The notes below the pieces were generated by a model, which saw only the letters and a list, made by a program, of their open reading frames with translations, was not told the DNA's origin and did no database searches. This document shows, piece by piece, positions 1-7,011 of a DNA stretch of 14,562 nucleotides (positions are counted from its first letter, which is position 1; each line of letters begins with the position of its first letter). The position numbers and the translations under genes were made by a program. The stretch is from RUG11783 sp964599695 (GTDB lineage Bacteria > Bacillota > Clostridia > Oscillospirales > Ruminococcaceae): contig CAZRGP010000042.1 of the NCBI GenBank assembly GCA_964599695.1, forward strand, positions 1 through 14,562, in the 5' to 3' direction.

Positions 1-55
1 TCCTCCCGGATCGCTGGTCTCTTGTTTTTATTCAGCTATTTTGCAACAGCCCCAT
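1..55 (-). mobile_element. Possible insertion-sequence end running out of the window
   Basis: Read on the minus strand from about position 54 leftward, the DNA begins GGGGCTGTTGCAAAATAG. From memory, this resembles the terminal inverted repeats of several Firmicutes insertion sequences that start G-rich and continue CTGTTGCAAA. It lies about 20 bp past the stop codon of the DUF3048 gene and ends, at the window edge, in a GGGAGGA that would suit a ribosome binding site for a minus-strand gene further left. No transposase sequence is in the window, so this is a weak call. It could equally be plain intergenic DNA. Confidence 0.25.
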
Positions 56-74
56 GCTTTCTAAAGATTTCCGA

Positions 75-1214
75 TTACTCGGTGATGGTAACAGTCTCGG
101 CCAGTTCTTCGCGTACAACAGCGATGTAGGAACGACCGGTATTGACTTCCATTTCCTCAAGTTCATTGACGGACTTGGTGGCGAGGTCTTCCTCTGTGCC
201 GTGATAGAAGGAGAGGGTGGAGCTATAATCGCCCTTGATCCAGATGCACTTCTCATAAGCGCCGTTGGATACATAGTACGCAACACCGCCTGTGGTGTAG
301 TCGTATTTCGGCAGACCGCCTGCGTAGCTCTCACTGCCCGGATAGACATCGCGGTGAGCGATGACAACAAAGACATTCTCGAACTCGAGCATTTCTGCGT
401 TGTTGGCGTCATAGCGCTGATTGCTGTGCTGCCAGGCCGCGTACATCTCAGTCTCTTCATCGTAGCGGAAGTCTCCGTCATAGCCGGGTGAGAAGTCCCA
501 GGTGATCCTGGAGCAGGATCCGGAGAGAGGAGTGGTCTTCGTACCTTCTTCAACGAAGTTGAAGGCAGCGTTGGTGTTGTCCGAAGCGGTGCGCATCTGT
601 GTGGCTTCGATTCCGTTCTCGATCAGGGAAGCGGAGGTGAAGTAGGTGTGCTCGCTGGAGTACTTGCCGATTCTGGCAGGATCGCGCCAGATGGCGGTAC
701 GGAAGATGTTGGCGTCCAGAGTGCGGAAGTTGTTCTCTGCGATTGCAGCGTCGGCGAAGACAGAGGTTCCGATGTGGACGATGATGGGGTCAAAGGGATA
801 AACAAGTTCCATGAACTGGTTGCGCAGGGAACGGACGGAGCCGATCAGCTCAACGTCACGGGTGTCTGCGAACAGGGCCATGGTACGGGTGATACCGCCC
901 TCGGTCTCGATCTCGAATAGGATATCGCACTGGGAGAGACCCTTCTGGGGGAGGCACTGGGTGATGTTGTTGACGGAGACGCAGATCGGACGGTAGTCCA
1001 CACGGTCGTTGGCAAGGTTCATCTCGCCGGTGAAACGGTTGTAGGACTCCTTTTCTGCGTTGACCTCAACGATACCATATGTTTCGCTGGTTCCGCTCAG
1101 TACATCTTCCTCTTCTAGGTTGATGGCGCCGTGGTTGTCAACGGACTCGGCACCGCAGCCAACGAGAGAGAAGGCGAGAACGAGCAGCAAAGCTACAGAA
1201 ATCAGTTTTTTCAT
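75..1214 (-). CDS. DUF3048 (YerB-like) lipoprotein
   Basis: This 379-residue protein is an exported, lipid-anchored protein of the DUF3048 family, whose best-known member is Bacillus subtilis YerB. The biochemical function of the family is not established. The N-terminus has two lysines, a hydrophobic stretch (residues 4-18) and a lipobox LVGC with the acylated cysteine at residue 20. A Ser/Glu-rich linker follows, then the family core from about residue 65 (RPICVSVNN, GITRTMALFAD, IGSVRSLRNQF). A second domain covers about residues 230-370, with the typical WDFSPGYDG-like and YYVSNG/WIKGDYSS segments. The start ATG is 6 nt from a GAGGAG ribosome binding site (1221-1226). It is the only minus-strand gene here and is divergent from the M23 peptidase gene. 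No clear terminator follows it. Family assignment is good; function is unknown. Confidence 0.88.
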   Translation of the reverse strand: MKKLISVALLLVLAFSLVGCGAESVDNHGAINLEEEDVLSGTSETYGIVEVNAEKESYNRFTGEMNLANDRVDYRPICVSVNNITQCLPQKGLSQCDILFEIETEGGITRTMALFADTRDVELIGSVRSLRNQFMELVYPFDPIIVHIGTSVFADAAIAENNFRTLDANIFRTAIWRDPARIGKYSSEHTYFTSASLIENGIEATQMRTASDNTNAAFNFVEEGTKTTPLSGSCSRITWDFSPGYDGDFRYDEETEMYAAWQHSNQRYDANNAEMLEFENVFVVIAHRDVYPGSESYAGGLPKYDYTTGGVAYYVSNGAYEKCIWIKGDYSSTLSFYHGTEEDLATKSVNELEEMEVNTGRSYIAVVREELAETVTITE

Positions 1215-1251
1215 TCGTTTCTCCTCAAATAATGCCTAAAATTCATTAGAC

Positions 1252-1280
1252 ATTATATATAAAGAGAATAAAAAAGGCAA
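1252..1280 (-). promoter_or_regulatory. Sigma-A-type promoter of the DUF3048 gene
   Basis: On the minus strand, a -35 TTGCCT (1280-1275) is separated by exactly 17 bp from a perfect -10 TATAAT (1257-1252). Transcription would start near 1245, giving a leader of about 30 nt before the ATG at 1214. The surrounding DNA is AT-rich. Confidence 0.6.
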
Positions 1281-1382
1281 CAAAACGGGGAATATTGAAA
1301 CCGAATTGAGACATATGAACGAATTGTTTACAAAGTTTGGCATCTCAAACAGGTGCAGTAAGCAGGAAGAAAGGAGATGTAT

Positions 1383-1388
1383 TATAAT
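1383..1388 (+). promoter_or_regulatory. -10-like element before the M23 peptidase gene
   Basis: A perfect TATAAT lies 30 bp upstream of the ATG at 1419, a suitable distance for a short leader. No recognisable -35 is found at 16-18 bp spacing. The site therefore either depends on an activator or other contacts, or is a chance match in this AT-rich intergenic region (1215-1418). Nothing else was found in that region besides the divergent promoter. Confidence 0.35.
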
Positions 1389-1418
1389 TGATTCAGATAG
1401 CCTGGGGAGGGGAAGACC

Positions 1419-2738
1419 ATGAAAAGAAAGACGATTTCGCTGATCGTGATGGCTGCAATAACCGCAGTGAGTCTTCTCGCGTGCAGTTTCGTCTATACGA
1501 AGAAACTGCGGGATCACAATGAGATGCTCGCTCAGGCGGAGCTTTCATTTGTCAACTCCCATCAGCTTGGATTTGCCGGGAACAGCTATCAGCCTTCCAG
1601 ATACGATGTGACGGGTGAGGAGCTGCGGGTCACGGGCGACCTTGGAGAGAGGTACTATGCCACGGTGACGGAAAGAGAGCAGATGATTCCGGAGGTTCCG
1701 TCCGGGACGCAGGTGAAGGAAATCAATCTCTCCAGGGAAGGAGAGCAGATCTATAAAGGGAACGCAGAAGGATATGCGGATCTCTTTGTGGAAAACGGAA
1801 CATACGACCTGGAATTTCTTTGTGAGACAGCAGGGACCGCGACAGCATCCGACGGGACCGAGCTGAAACTGTCCGGAACGGTGACCTACGCGTTCCGGGC
1901 GAATGTGAATATCCCGAGCGGGTTCCGGCTCTCCCGCAACGAGATGGTTCAGGGAAGCGCGGTCGCCGTGATCGGAACCAACATCACCGGCGAGGTGAGC
2001 GCCACCGCCCCGGGAGTCATCGATACCATCCATTTCACGGTGGACGGAAAGGGAAATGCCCTCGCTCTGCTGAGCAGCACATTCCGATGCGATCCGGGGA
2101 CCTACGAGTGCATCGTGACCTGGAACGGAGAGGAAACGGTCCTTCCATTCACGGTAACGGAAGGGACATATGAGGTGCAGCACCTCACCATCAGCACCAG
2201 TACAGCTGCCGCTACGGTGGGAAACAGCGACGCCATGGCCGACTATAACGGCATGATCGCCGATACCAACCTGATCTGGACGCCGGCGAGATACTACGAG
2301 GATTCCTTTATCATGCCGGTGAACGGGCCGATCACCACTGAGTTCGGGCTGTACCGCTATACGAACGGAAGTTCCAATCCGTCCAGACATGTGGGTCTTG
2401 ATATAGCGGAGGATGAGGGGACACCGGTGCTTGCCGCCGCGTCCGGAAAGGTGGTCGTCTCCCGATGGGTAGGGACGACAGGCTATACCGTCTGCATCGA
2501 CCACGGGTACGGCGTTCGGAGTTATTACTATCACATGTCCTCTCTCACCGCCGGACTCGGGGATTTCGTGGAGCAGGGACAGGAGATCGGTAAAGTAGGA
2601 CAGACGGGATATGCCAACGGTCCCCATGTCCATTTCAATATCATGGTCGGAGACAACAGCATCAACCCATGGCCGGTCTTTGACGGGACCAGCGGGATCT
2701 TCGACCTCCCAAGGGAAAAGGAGACAGAAAATGGTTAA
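1419..2738 (+). CDS. Membrane-anchored M23 family metallopeptidase
   Basis: This 439-residue zinc endopeptidase of the LytM/M23 family is expected to cut peptide cross-links of peptidoglycan outside the membrane. Residues 5-25 form an uncleaved signal anchor; an LLAC at 19-22 could alternatively be a lipobox. The middle (about 60-250) looks like beta-rich, Ig-like spacer domains, followed by a segment (EVQHLTIS, about 252-259) of the kind that precedes the catalytic domain in long M23 proteins. The catalytic domain covers about 295-425. Its zinc site is intact: H324 and D328 in HVGLD, and H405 of the HVH motif. The catalytic histidines H372 (YYYHM) and H403 are also present. An active enzyme is therefore likely. 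The ATG is preceded by GGGGAGGGG (1404-1412). Its last 8 nt overlap the next gene. SpoIIQ-like roles in sporulation cannot be excluded. Confidence 0.9.
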   Translation: MKRKTISLIVMAAITAVSLLACSFVYTKKLRDHNEMLAQAELSFVNSHQLGFAGNSYQPSRYDVTGEELRVTGDLGERYYATVTEREQMIPEVPSGTQVKEINLSREGEQIYKGNAEGYADLFVENGTYDLEFLCETAGTATASDGTELKLSGTVTYAFRANVNIPSGFRLSRNEMVQGSAVAVIGTNITGEVSATAPGVIDTIHFTVDGKGNALALLSSTFRCDPGTYECIVTWNGEETVLPFTVTEGTYEVQHLTISTSTAAATVGNSDAMADYNGMIADTNLIWTPARYYEDSFIMPVNGPITTEFGLYRYTNGSSNPSRHVGLDIAEDEGTPVLAAASGKVVVSRWVGTTGYTVCIDHGYGVRSYYYHMSSLTAGLGDFVEQGQEIGKVGQTGYANGPHVHFNIMVGDNSINPWPVFDGTSGIFDLPREKETENG

Positions 2739-3048
2739 AGTGTACGGAAGCAAGATGTGTCCGGACTGTGTGCGCTGCACGGGCAATCTGGATGCCAACG
2801 GGCTGGAGTATGAGTTCGTGGATATCAACAGGAACCTGAAAAATCTGAAGCAGTTCCTGATCTACCGTGACTCCCTGCCCATCTTTGACCGGTGCAAGGA
2901 GATCCACGATATCGGGCTTCCGGCACTGGTCCTGGAGGACGGCACCGTCACCCTGAAGTGGTCGGATTACATCCGCAGCAAAGGCGGAGACCCAACCCTT
3001 TTCACGGGAGAAGGGGCTGCCTGCAGCATAGACGGAACGGGATGCTGA
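2731..3048 (+). CDS. Glutaredoxin-related small thiol protein (CPDCxxC)
   Basis: This 105-residue protein has a thioredoxin-like fold signature: a short first beta strand (MVKVYGS), then the redox motif CPDC at residues 10-13 with an extra cysteine at 16. The cis-proline region (IGLPALV) and an edge strand (LEDGTVTLKW) follow. It resembles the glutaredoxin-related family COG4545 common in Clostridia, which probably performs cytosolic disulfide exchange; partners are unknown. It has no signal peptide. The tail carries two further cysteines (AACSIDGTGC) that could serve as resolving or metal-binding thiols. The chosen ATG overlaps the upstream stop by 8 nt and is served by an AAAAGGAGA site inside the peptidase gene, which implies translational coupling. 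A longer in-frame start at 2611 would run through the peptidase catalytic domain and is not credible. Confidence 0.85.
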   Translation: MVKVYGSKMCPDCVRCTGNLDANGLEYEFVDINRNLKNLKQFLIYRDSLPIFDRCKEIHDIGLPALVLEDGTVTLKWSDYIRSKGGDPTLFTGEGAACSIDGTGC

Positions 3049-3060
3049 AGAACGAAGCGG

Positions 3061-3086
3061 GGCGGGCTTTTCCCGCCTTGTTTTTT
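3061..3086 (+). terminator. Rho-independent terminator after the glutaredoxin-like gene
   Basis: A 6-bp GC-only stem (GGCGGG 3061-3066 with CCCGCC 3072-3077) with loop CTTTT is followed by TTG and a run of six T (3081-3086). It starts 12 nt past the stop codon and ends the peptidase/glutaredoxin transcript. Confidence 0.85.
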
Positions 3087-3131
3087 GCGTCAGGAAAACG
3101 GCTCAGTGCATAAGAGCGGCTGCGGTTTCTG

Positions 3132-3140
3132 TGGTATAAT
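3132..3140 (+). promoter_or_regulatory. Extended -10 promoter of the flippase gene
   Basis: TGG followed by a consensus TATAAT (3135-3140) makes an extended -10 element. No convincing -35 is seen at 16-18 bp spacing, as is common for extended -10 promoters. Transcription would begin near 3147, leaving a leader of about 20 nt. Confidence 0.6.
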
Positions 3141-3167
3141 TCCAAAAGAAACCATCGGAGGAATACA

Positions 3168-4427
3168 GTGGAAGAGAAAACGCTGAAAAGGAACCTCTTG
3201 TTCAATACCGTCGGAAACGGGATCTACTACCTAAGCCAGTGGATTATCACCGGGTGGCTCGTTCAGAGACTTTCCGGAGATCAGGGAACATACAACGCAG
3301 GGCTCCTCTCCACGGCTGCGACCGTGGCGAACATGTTCCTTGGACTGGCGGGTTTCGGCATGCGGAACTACCAGGTTTCGGACAATACGGGAAAATACTC
3401 GGACACGGCGTATGAAGCGAGCCGTTATTTTACCGTGGGGCTTGCCCTGGTGCTGTCCCTGGGATATTCCCTCATCACGGGATATAGGGGCGTTCAGTTC
3501 TGGTGCATCCTGCTGTTTTTGCTGTACAAGATGACTGAGCCCATGACCGATGTCTGGCACGGGATCCTTCAGAAGAAGGAGCGGATGGACGCGATCGGCA
3601 TCGCTTACGCGCTGAGGGGCTCTCTCTCGGTCGTAGCGTTCTCTTTGGGGATGCTGATCACCAAGAACCTGATCGTAAGTCTGGTCCTCCTTGTGGCGGT
3701 AGCTTTTGTAACGGCTTATTTCTATGACCTGAGGAAGACGAACGAGATCTATCAGAGAGGAAGCGCGAACCCCAGGATCGTGCTGTCCCTTCTTCTCAGC
3801 TGTCTCCCTCTCGCTGTTCATACATTCCTGAACGGGGTATCCAGCAATCTTCCCAAGATCTTCCTGGAGAGGCTCATGGGTACGACACAGATGGGTGTCT
3901 ACAACCTCGTGAATTCCCCCATCCTCATCCTTCAGGTGGGGATCGCCTACCTGTTCGCTCCCTTCACGACCCATTTCACCAGGAGACTGGAGGAGAAGGA
4001 TAAAAAGGGATTCCTTCATCTGGTAGTTGTCGTGTCCGGGATCATACTGGCGGCCGGGCTGCTGGGAGTGCTGGGATGCGCTCTCTTCGGAAGGTGGGGA
4101 CTGGATTTCCTCTACAGGGACGCGACCGTCACGGCGCAGGCGGGACTGCTTTATCCCATGGCCCTCAGCGTGGTCTGTTGCAGTTTCTGCATCCTGCTGT
4201 GCATGCTCAACACGGTCATGCGCAACATCCCCGCGCTGCTGATTTCCAATGCGGCGCAGGTACTCACCGCGCTCCTCGTTTCATCGCCGCTGATCCGCAG
4301 GTTCGGCATGGCGGGAGCGACCTGGGCGACCATTCTGATCTTTGCCGTACAGGGAGTTTTACTGGCTGTTCTCGGTCTCAGAGCGCTGAACCGCCGTGTT
4401 GAAGAAAAGGAGTCAGATAATGAGTAA
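3168..4427 (+). CDS. Wzx-type polysaccharide flippase (MOP superfamily)
   Basis: This 419-residue polytopic membrane protein of the polysaccharide biosynthesis/flippase family (MOP superfamily, like Wzx or RfbX) is expected to move lipid-linked sugar intermediates across the membrane. About 12 hydrophobic segments are spread evenly from residue 12 to about 410. The N-terminal pattern fits the family: a charged start (MEEKTLKRN), then NTVGNGIYYLSQWIITGWLVQRLSG, and a G-rich LGLAGFGMRNYQVSDN segment. The central KIFLERLMGTTQMGVYNLV motif also fits. The start is GTG, chosen because a GGAGGA site (3157-3162) lies 5 nt upstream. It overlaps the following GH13 gene by 8 nt. No glycosyltransferase or polymerase accompanies it, so the cargo is unknown. 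MATE-like drug export is a less likely alternative. Confidence 0.82.
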   Translation: MEEKTLKRNLLFNTVGNGIYYLSQWIITGWLVQRLSGDQGTYNAGLLSTAATVANMFLGLAGFGMRNYQVSDNTGKYSDTAYEASRYFTVGLALVLSLGYSLITGYRGVQFWCILLFLLYKMTEPMTDVWHGILQKKERMDAIGIAYALRGSLSVVAFSLGMLITKNLIVSLVLLVAVAFVTAYFYDLRKTNEIYQRGSANPRIVLSLLLSCLPLAVHTFLNGVSSNLPKIFLERLMGTTQMGVYNLVNSPILILQVGIAYLFAPFTTHFTRRLEEKDKKGFLHLVVVVSGIILAAGLLGVLGCALFGRWGLDFLYRDATVTAQAGLLYPMALSVVCCSFCILLCMLNTVMRNIPALLISNAAQVLTALLVSSPLIRRFGMAGATWATILIFAVQGVLLAVLGLRALNRRVEEKESDNE

Positions 4428-6114
4428 CAAAGACCGCAACTGGTGGCAGGATGCCGTATTCTACCAGATCTATCCCCGCAGTTTTTTCGACAGTGACGGA
4501 GACGGCGAAGGGGATCTGGCAGGGATCACCGCCAAACTGGATTACATCAAGAGCCTGGGCGTGGACGCCATTTGGTCCTGCCCCTATTTCGTTTCTCCCA
4601 AGGCGGACAACGGCTACGACGTCGCCGATTACCGGGATATCGACCCCAGCTTCGGCACGCTGGAGGACTGGAAGACCATGTGTGACGAGGTCCACAAGAG
4701 GGGCATGAAGTTCTTCATGGATCTGGTGGTGAACCACACTTCGGATGAGCATGAGTGGTTCAAGAGCGCGGCGTCCTCCAAGGACAGCCCGTACAGGGAT
4801 TATTACATCTTCCGCGAGGGGAAGGAGGACGGATCCGAGCCTTCCAACTGGATGAGCGTGTTCGGAGGATCCGCCTGGCAGTACAATGAGCCGACCGGGG
4901 ACTATTATCTGCACCTCTTCGCGGTAAAGCAGCCGGATCTCAACTGGCAGAACCCGAAGATCATGGATGAAGTCGCCGATGTGATCGCCTACTGGGCGGA
5001 TCTCGGTGTGGACGGATTCCGTCTGGACGCGTTCAACAACGCGGACAAGGATCAGTCCTTCCCGGATGTGGAGACAGCTCCGGGGGAGAAGTACGGCTTC
5101 GCCTCCCAGCACTATGTCAGCCGGCCGGGAGTGGATGAGTATATCCATGAGCTTTACAGGAGGGAACTGGGTCCGAAGGGTCTGGTCACCGTCGTGGAGC
5201 TCGCCTACTGCCCGGTGGAGAAGGCGATCCAGTACTGCGATCCCGACAGGGAAGAGTTTGACATGCTCTACTTCTTCGACATGCTGAACTTCGACCAGGA
5301 GGGATACGACAAGTTCAAACCGCTGCCGTTCAGGGTGAGCGATCTCAAGAAGACCATGGATCACTGGATCAGCAGCCTGCACGGAAAGGGATACTGCGCC
5401 CTCTTTATCGGCAACCATGATCAGTGCAGGGCGCTGTCCCGGTTTGGGACCACCGGAAAGTACCGTGTCCGCAGCGCGAAGACGCTGGCCAACGCCATGT
5501 ACTTCCTGGAGGGCGTCCCCTATGTGTATCAGGGAGATGAACTGGGCATGACCAATACGGACTTCGGTTCCATCGAGGAATACAACGATGTGGAGGTCCA
5601 CAACTACTGGCGGGAGCATGTGGTCGAGAAGGGAGAGGATCCGGAGAAAGTTCTGGAGATCCTCCGCGCGAGGAGCAGGGATGCGGGAAGATCCCCTATT
5701 CCCTGGAACGACAGTCCCAACGGCGGATTCACCACCGGTACGCCGTGGCTGCGTCTGGGCTCCGAATACCGTACGGTCAACGTGGAGGCGGAGGACAGGG
5801 ATCCGGATTCCGTTCTCAATTTCTACCGCAGGCTTCTGAAACTGCGCCATGGGAGGCCCAGCATCATCCGAGGGGAGACCTGCTGGATCGACCTGGACAG
5901 CGACGAGCATATGAGTTATCTCCGCAAGGCGGACGGAGAGACGCTGGCGAGCCTCAACAACTTCACCGATCATGAGGTCACCGTTACGCTTCCCGGCGAA
6001 CTTTCCGTGGAAAAGGCGGAAGTCCTGCTGAGCAATACCGGCAGAACGGAAATAAAAGACCGGGCAGTTGTTCTTGGTCCCTGGGAGTGCCTGACCGCCC
6101 TGTGGAACGTCTAA
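4420..6114 (+). CDS. GH13 alpha-glucosidase (oligo-1,6-glucosidase/maltase type)
   Basis: This 564-residue cytosolic glycoside hydrolase of family GH13, subfamily 31-like, should release glucose from the non-reducing ends of short alpha-glucans. The (beta/alpha)8 barrel begins with WWQDAVFYQIYPRSF. Conserved regions appear in order: DLVVNHTSD, QPDLNW, FRLDAF with nucleophile D203, VVELAY with acid/base E260, and NHD with transition-state D334. The RSPIPWNDSPNGGFT block and the C-terminal beta domain (about 490-564) complete the family length of 550-565. The residue after the nucleophile is alanine, not valine; in related enzymes this position helps separate alpha-1,4 from alpha-1,6 preference, so a maltase-like activity is favoured. 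There is no signal peptide. The ATG overlaps the flippase stop by 8 nt and has a GAAAAGGAG site; a GTG at 4396 is a poorer start. Trehalose-6-phosphate hydrolase is less likely. Confidence 0.88.
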   Translation: MSNKDRNWWQDAVFYQIYPRSFFDSDGDGEGDLAGITAKLDYIKSLGVDAIWSCPYFVSPKADNGYDVADYRDIDPSFGTLEDWKTMCDEVHKRGMKFFMDLVVNHTSDEHEWFKSAASSKDSPYRDYYIFREGKEDGSEPSNWMSVFGGSAWQYNEPTGDYYLHLFAVKQPDLNWQNPKIMDEVADVIAYWADLGVDGFRLDAFNNADKDQSFPDVETAPGEKYGFASQHYVSRPGVDEYIHELYRRELGPKGLVTVVELAYCPVEKAIQYCDPDREEFDMLYFFDMLNFDQEGYDKFKPLPFRVSDLKKTMDHWISSLHGKGYCALFIGNHDQCRALSRFGTTGKYRVRSAKTLANAMYFLEGVPYVYQGDELGMTNTDFGSIEEYNDVEVHNYWREHVVEKGEDPEKVLEILRARSRDAGRSPIPWNDSPNGGFTTGTPWLRLGSEYRTVNVEAEDRDPDSVLNFYRRLLKLRHGRPSIIRGETCWIDLDSDEHMSYLRKADGETLASLNNFTDHEVTVTLPGELSVEKAEVLLSNTGRTEIKDRAVVLGPWECLTALWNV

Positions 6115-6142
6115 TTTTAAAGAGGAAAACGCAGGGATAGTG

Positions 6143-6151
6143 TGGTATACT
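6143..6151 (+). promoter_or_regulatory. Extended -10 promoter of the transketolase genes
   Basis: TGG precedes TATACT (6146-6151), an extended -10 with one mismatch to consensus and no good -35 at the usual spacing. It lies 46 bp before the ATG at 6197, in the 82-bp gap after the alpha-glucosidase gene. No terminator is seen in that gap, so the two halves of transketolase may also receive read-through from the flippase promoter. Confidence 0.55.
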
Positions 6152-6196
6152 GTAGGCACATCATTCCTGCTGGAAAAAATACAATAGGAGACAAAC

Positions 6197-7009
6197 ATGG
6201 ATATCAAGGAATTGAAAGAGGTTTGCCGCCAGGTCCGTATCGACATCATCAATGAGGTCGCGGACGCCAAGAGCGGTCACCCGGGTGGAAGCCTGTCCGC
6301 CGTCGAAATGATGGTAGCGCTGTTTTACACCCAAATGCGTGTTGATCCCAAAAATCCCAAAGATCCGGATCGCGACCGGTTCGTACTGAGCAAGGGACAT
6401 GCTGCTCCCTGCTATTACGCCGTACTGGCGGAGAAAGGTTTCTTCCCCAAGGAAGAGCTGAAACATCTGCGTCAGCTGCACGCCATCCTTCAGGGACACC
6501 CGGATTGCAAGAAGATCCCCGGTGTTGACGCTGCTACCGGTTCCCTCGGACAGGGAATCAGCATCGCCACAGGTATGGCGCTCGGCGCAAAGCACAGCGG
6601 CAAGGACATCAAGGTCTACACCATCGTCGGCGACGGCGAGATGCAGGAAGGCCTGGTGTGGGAAGCTTCCATGGCTGCAGCCCACTACAAGCTGGACAAC
6701 TTCACCGTTCTTGTGGACAACAACGGACTGCAGATCGACGGAGCCAATGACGACGTCATGAGCCTCGGCGACATCCCCGCAAAGTTCCGCGCATTCGGAT
6801 TCCACGTCATCGAGCTGCCGGACGGAAACGATCTGGAGGCGGTCATCGACGCGCTGAATGCTCCCACTGAGCCCGGCAAGCCGAAGTGCATCGTCGCACA
6901 CACCGTCAAGGGCAAAGGCGTGTCCTATATGGAAGGCAACTTCAACTGGCACGGCAAGGCCCCGAATGAAGAACAGCGTCAGCAGGCGCTTCGTGAACTG
7001 GAGGCGTAA
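6197..7009 (+). CDS. Transketolase, N-terminal subunit
   Basis: This 270-residue protein is the thiamine-pyrophosphate-binding half of a split transketolase. With the next gene it moves two-carbon units between ketose and aldose phosphates in the non-oxidative pentose phosphate pathway. Visible features are the SGHPGGSLS segment (about 26-34), the histidine in LSKGHAAP, the TGSLGQG loop, and the TPP/metal motif. That motif starts at G145-D146-G147-E148 and ends with the paired asparagines N175 and N176. The KGKGVSYME segment and the NWHGKAP tail end the protein as in other stand-alone N-terminal subunits, so it is complete and not truncated. The ATG follows an AGGAGA site (6186-6191). The gap to the C-terminal subunit gene is 2 nt, indicating coupled expression in equal amounts. 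Confidence 0.95.
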   Translation: MDIKELKEVCRQVRIDIINEVADAKSGHPGGSLSAVEMMVALFYTQMRVDPKNPKDPDRDRFVLSKGHAAPCYYAVLAEKGFFPKEELKHLRQLHAILQGHPDCKKIPGVDAATGSLGQGISIATGMALGAKHSGKDIKVYTIVGDGEMQEGLVWEASMAAAHYKLDNFTVLVDNNGLQIDGANDDVMSLGDIPAKFRAFGFHVIELPDGNDLEAVIDALNAPTEPGKPKCIVAHTVKGKGVSYMEGNFNWHGKAPNEEQRQQALRELEA

Positions 7010-7011
7010 CC

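Noticed and set aside
28..57. A hairpin around GCTATTTTGCAACAGC as the terminator of the DUF3048 gene.
   Set aside because: The stem has a mismatch and only about five pairs, and on the minus strand it is followed by A-rich, not T-rich, sequence.
1545..2828. A 427-codon minus-strand open frame opposite the M23 peptidase gene.
   Set aside because: The plus strand shows an intact zinc site and signal anchor; the antisense product is compositionally odd and crosses into the glutaredoxin-like gene.
4396..4419. GTG start that would add eight residues to the GH13 protein.
   Set aside because: The AAAAGGAG sequence lies downstream of it, so it cannot serve it, whereas the ATG at 4420 is at proper spacing and gives the family-typical start NWWQDAVFYQIYP.
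4378..6270. A 630-codon open frame on the minus strand opposite the GH13 gene.
   Set aside because: The plus strand encodes a full GH13 enzyme with all catalytic residues. The antisense frame is open because of the GC-rich codon bias, has no recognisable domain and extends across the transketolase promoter.
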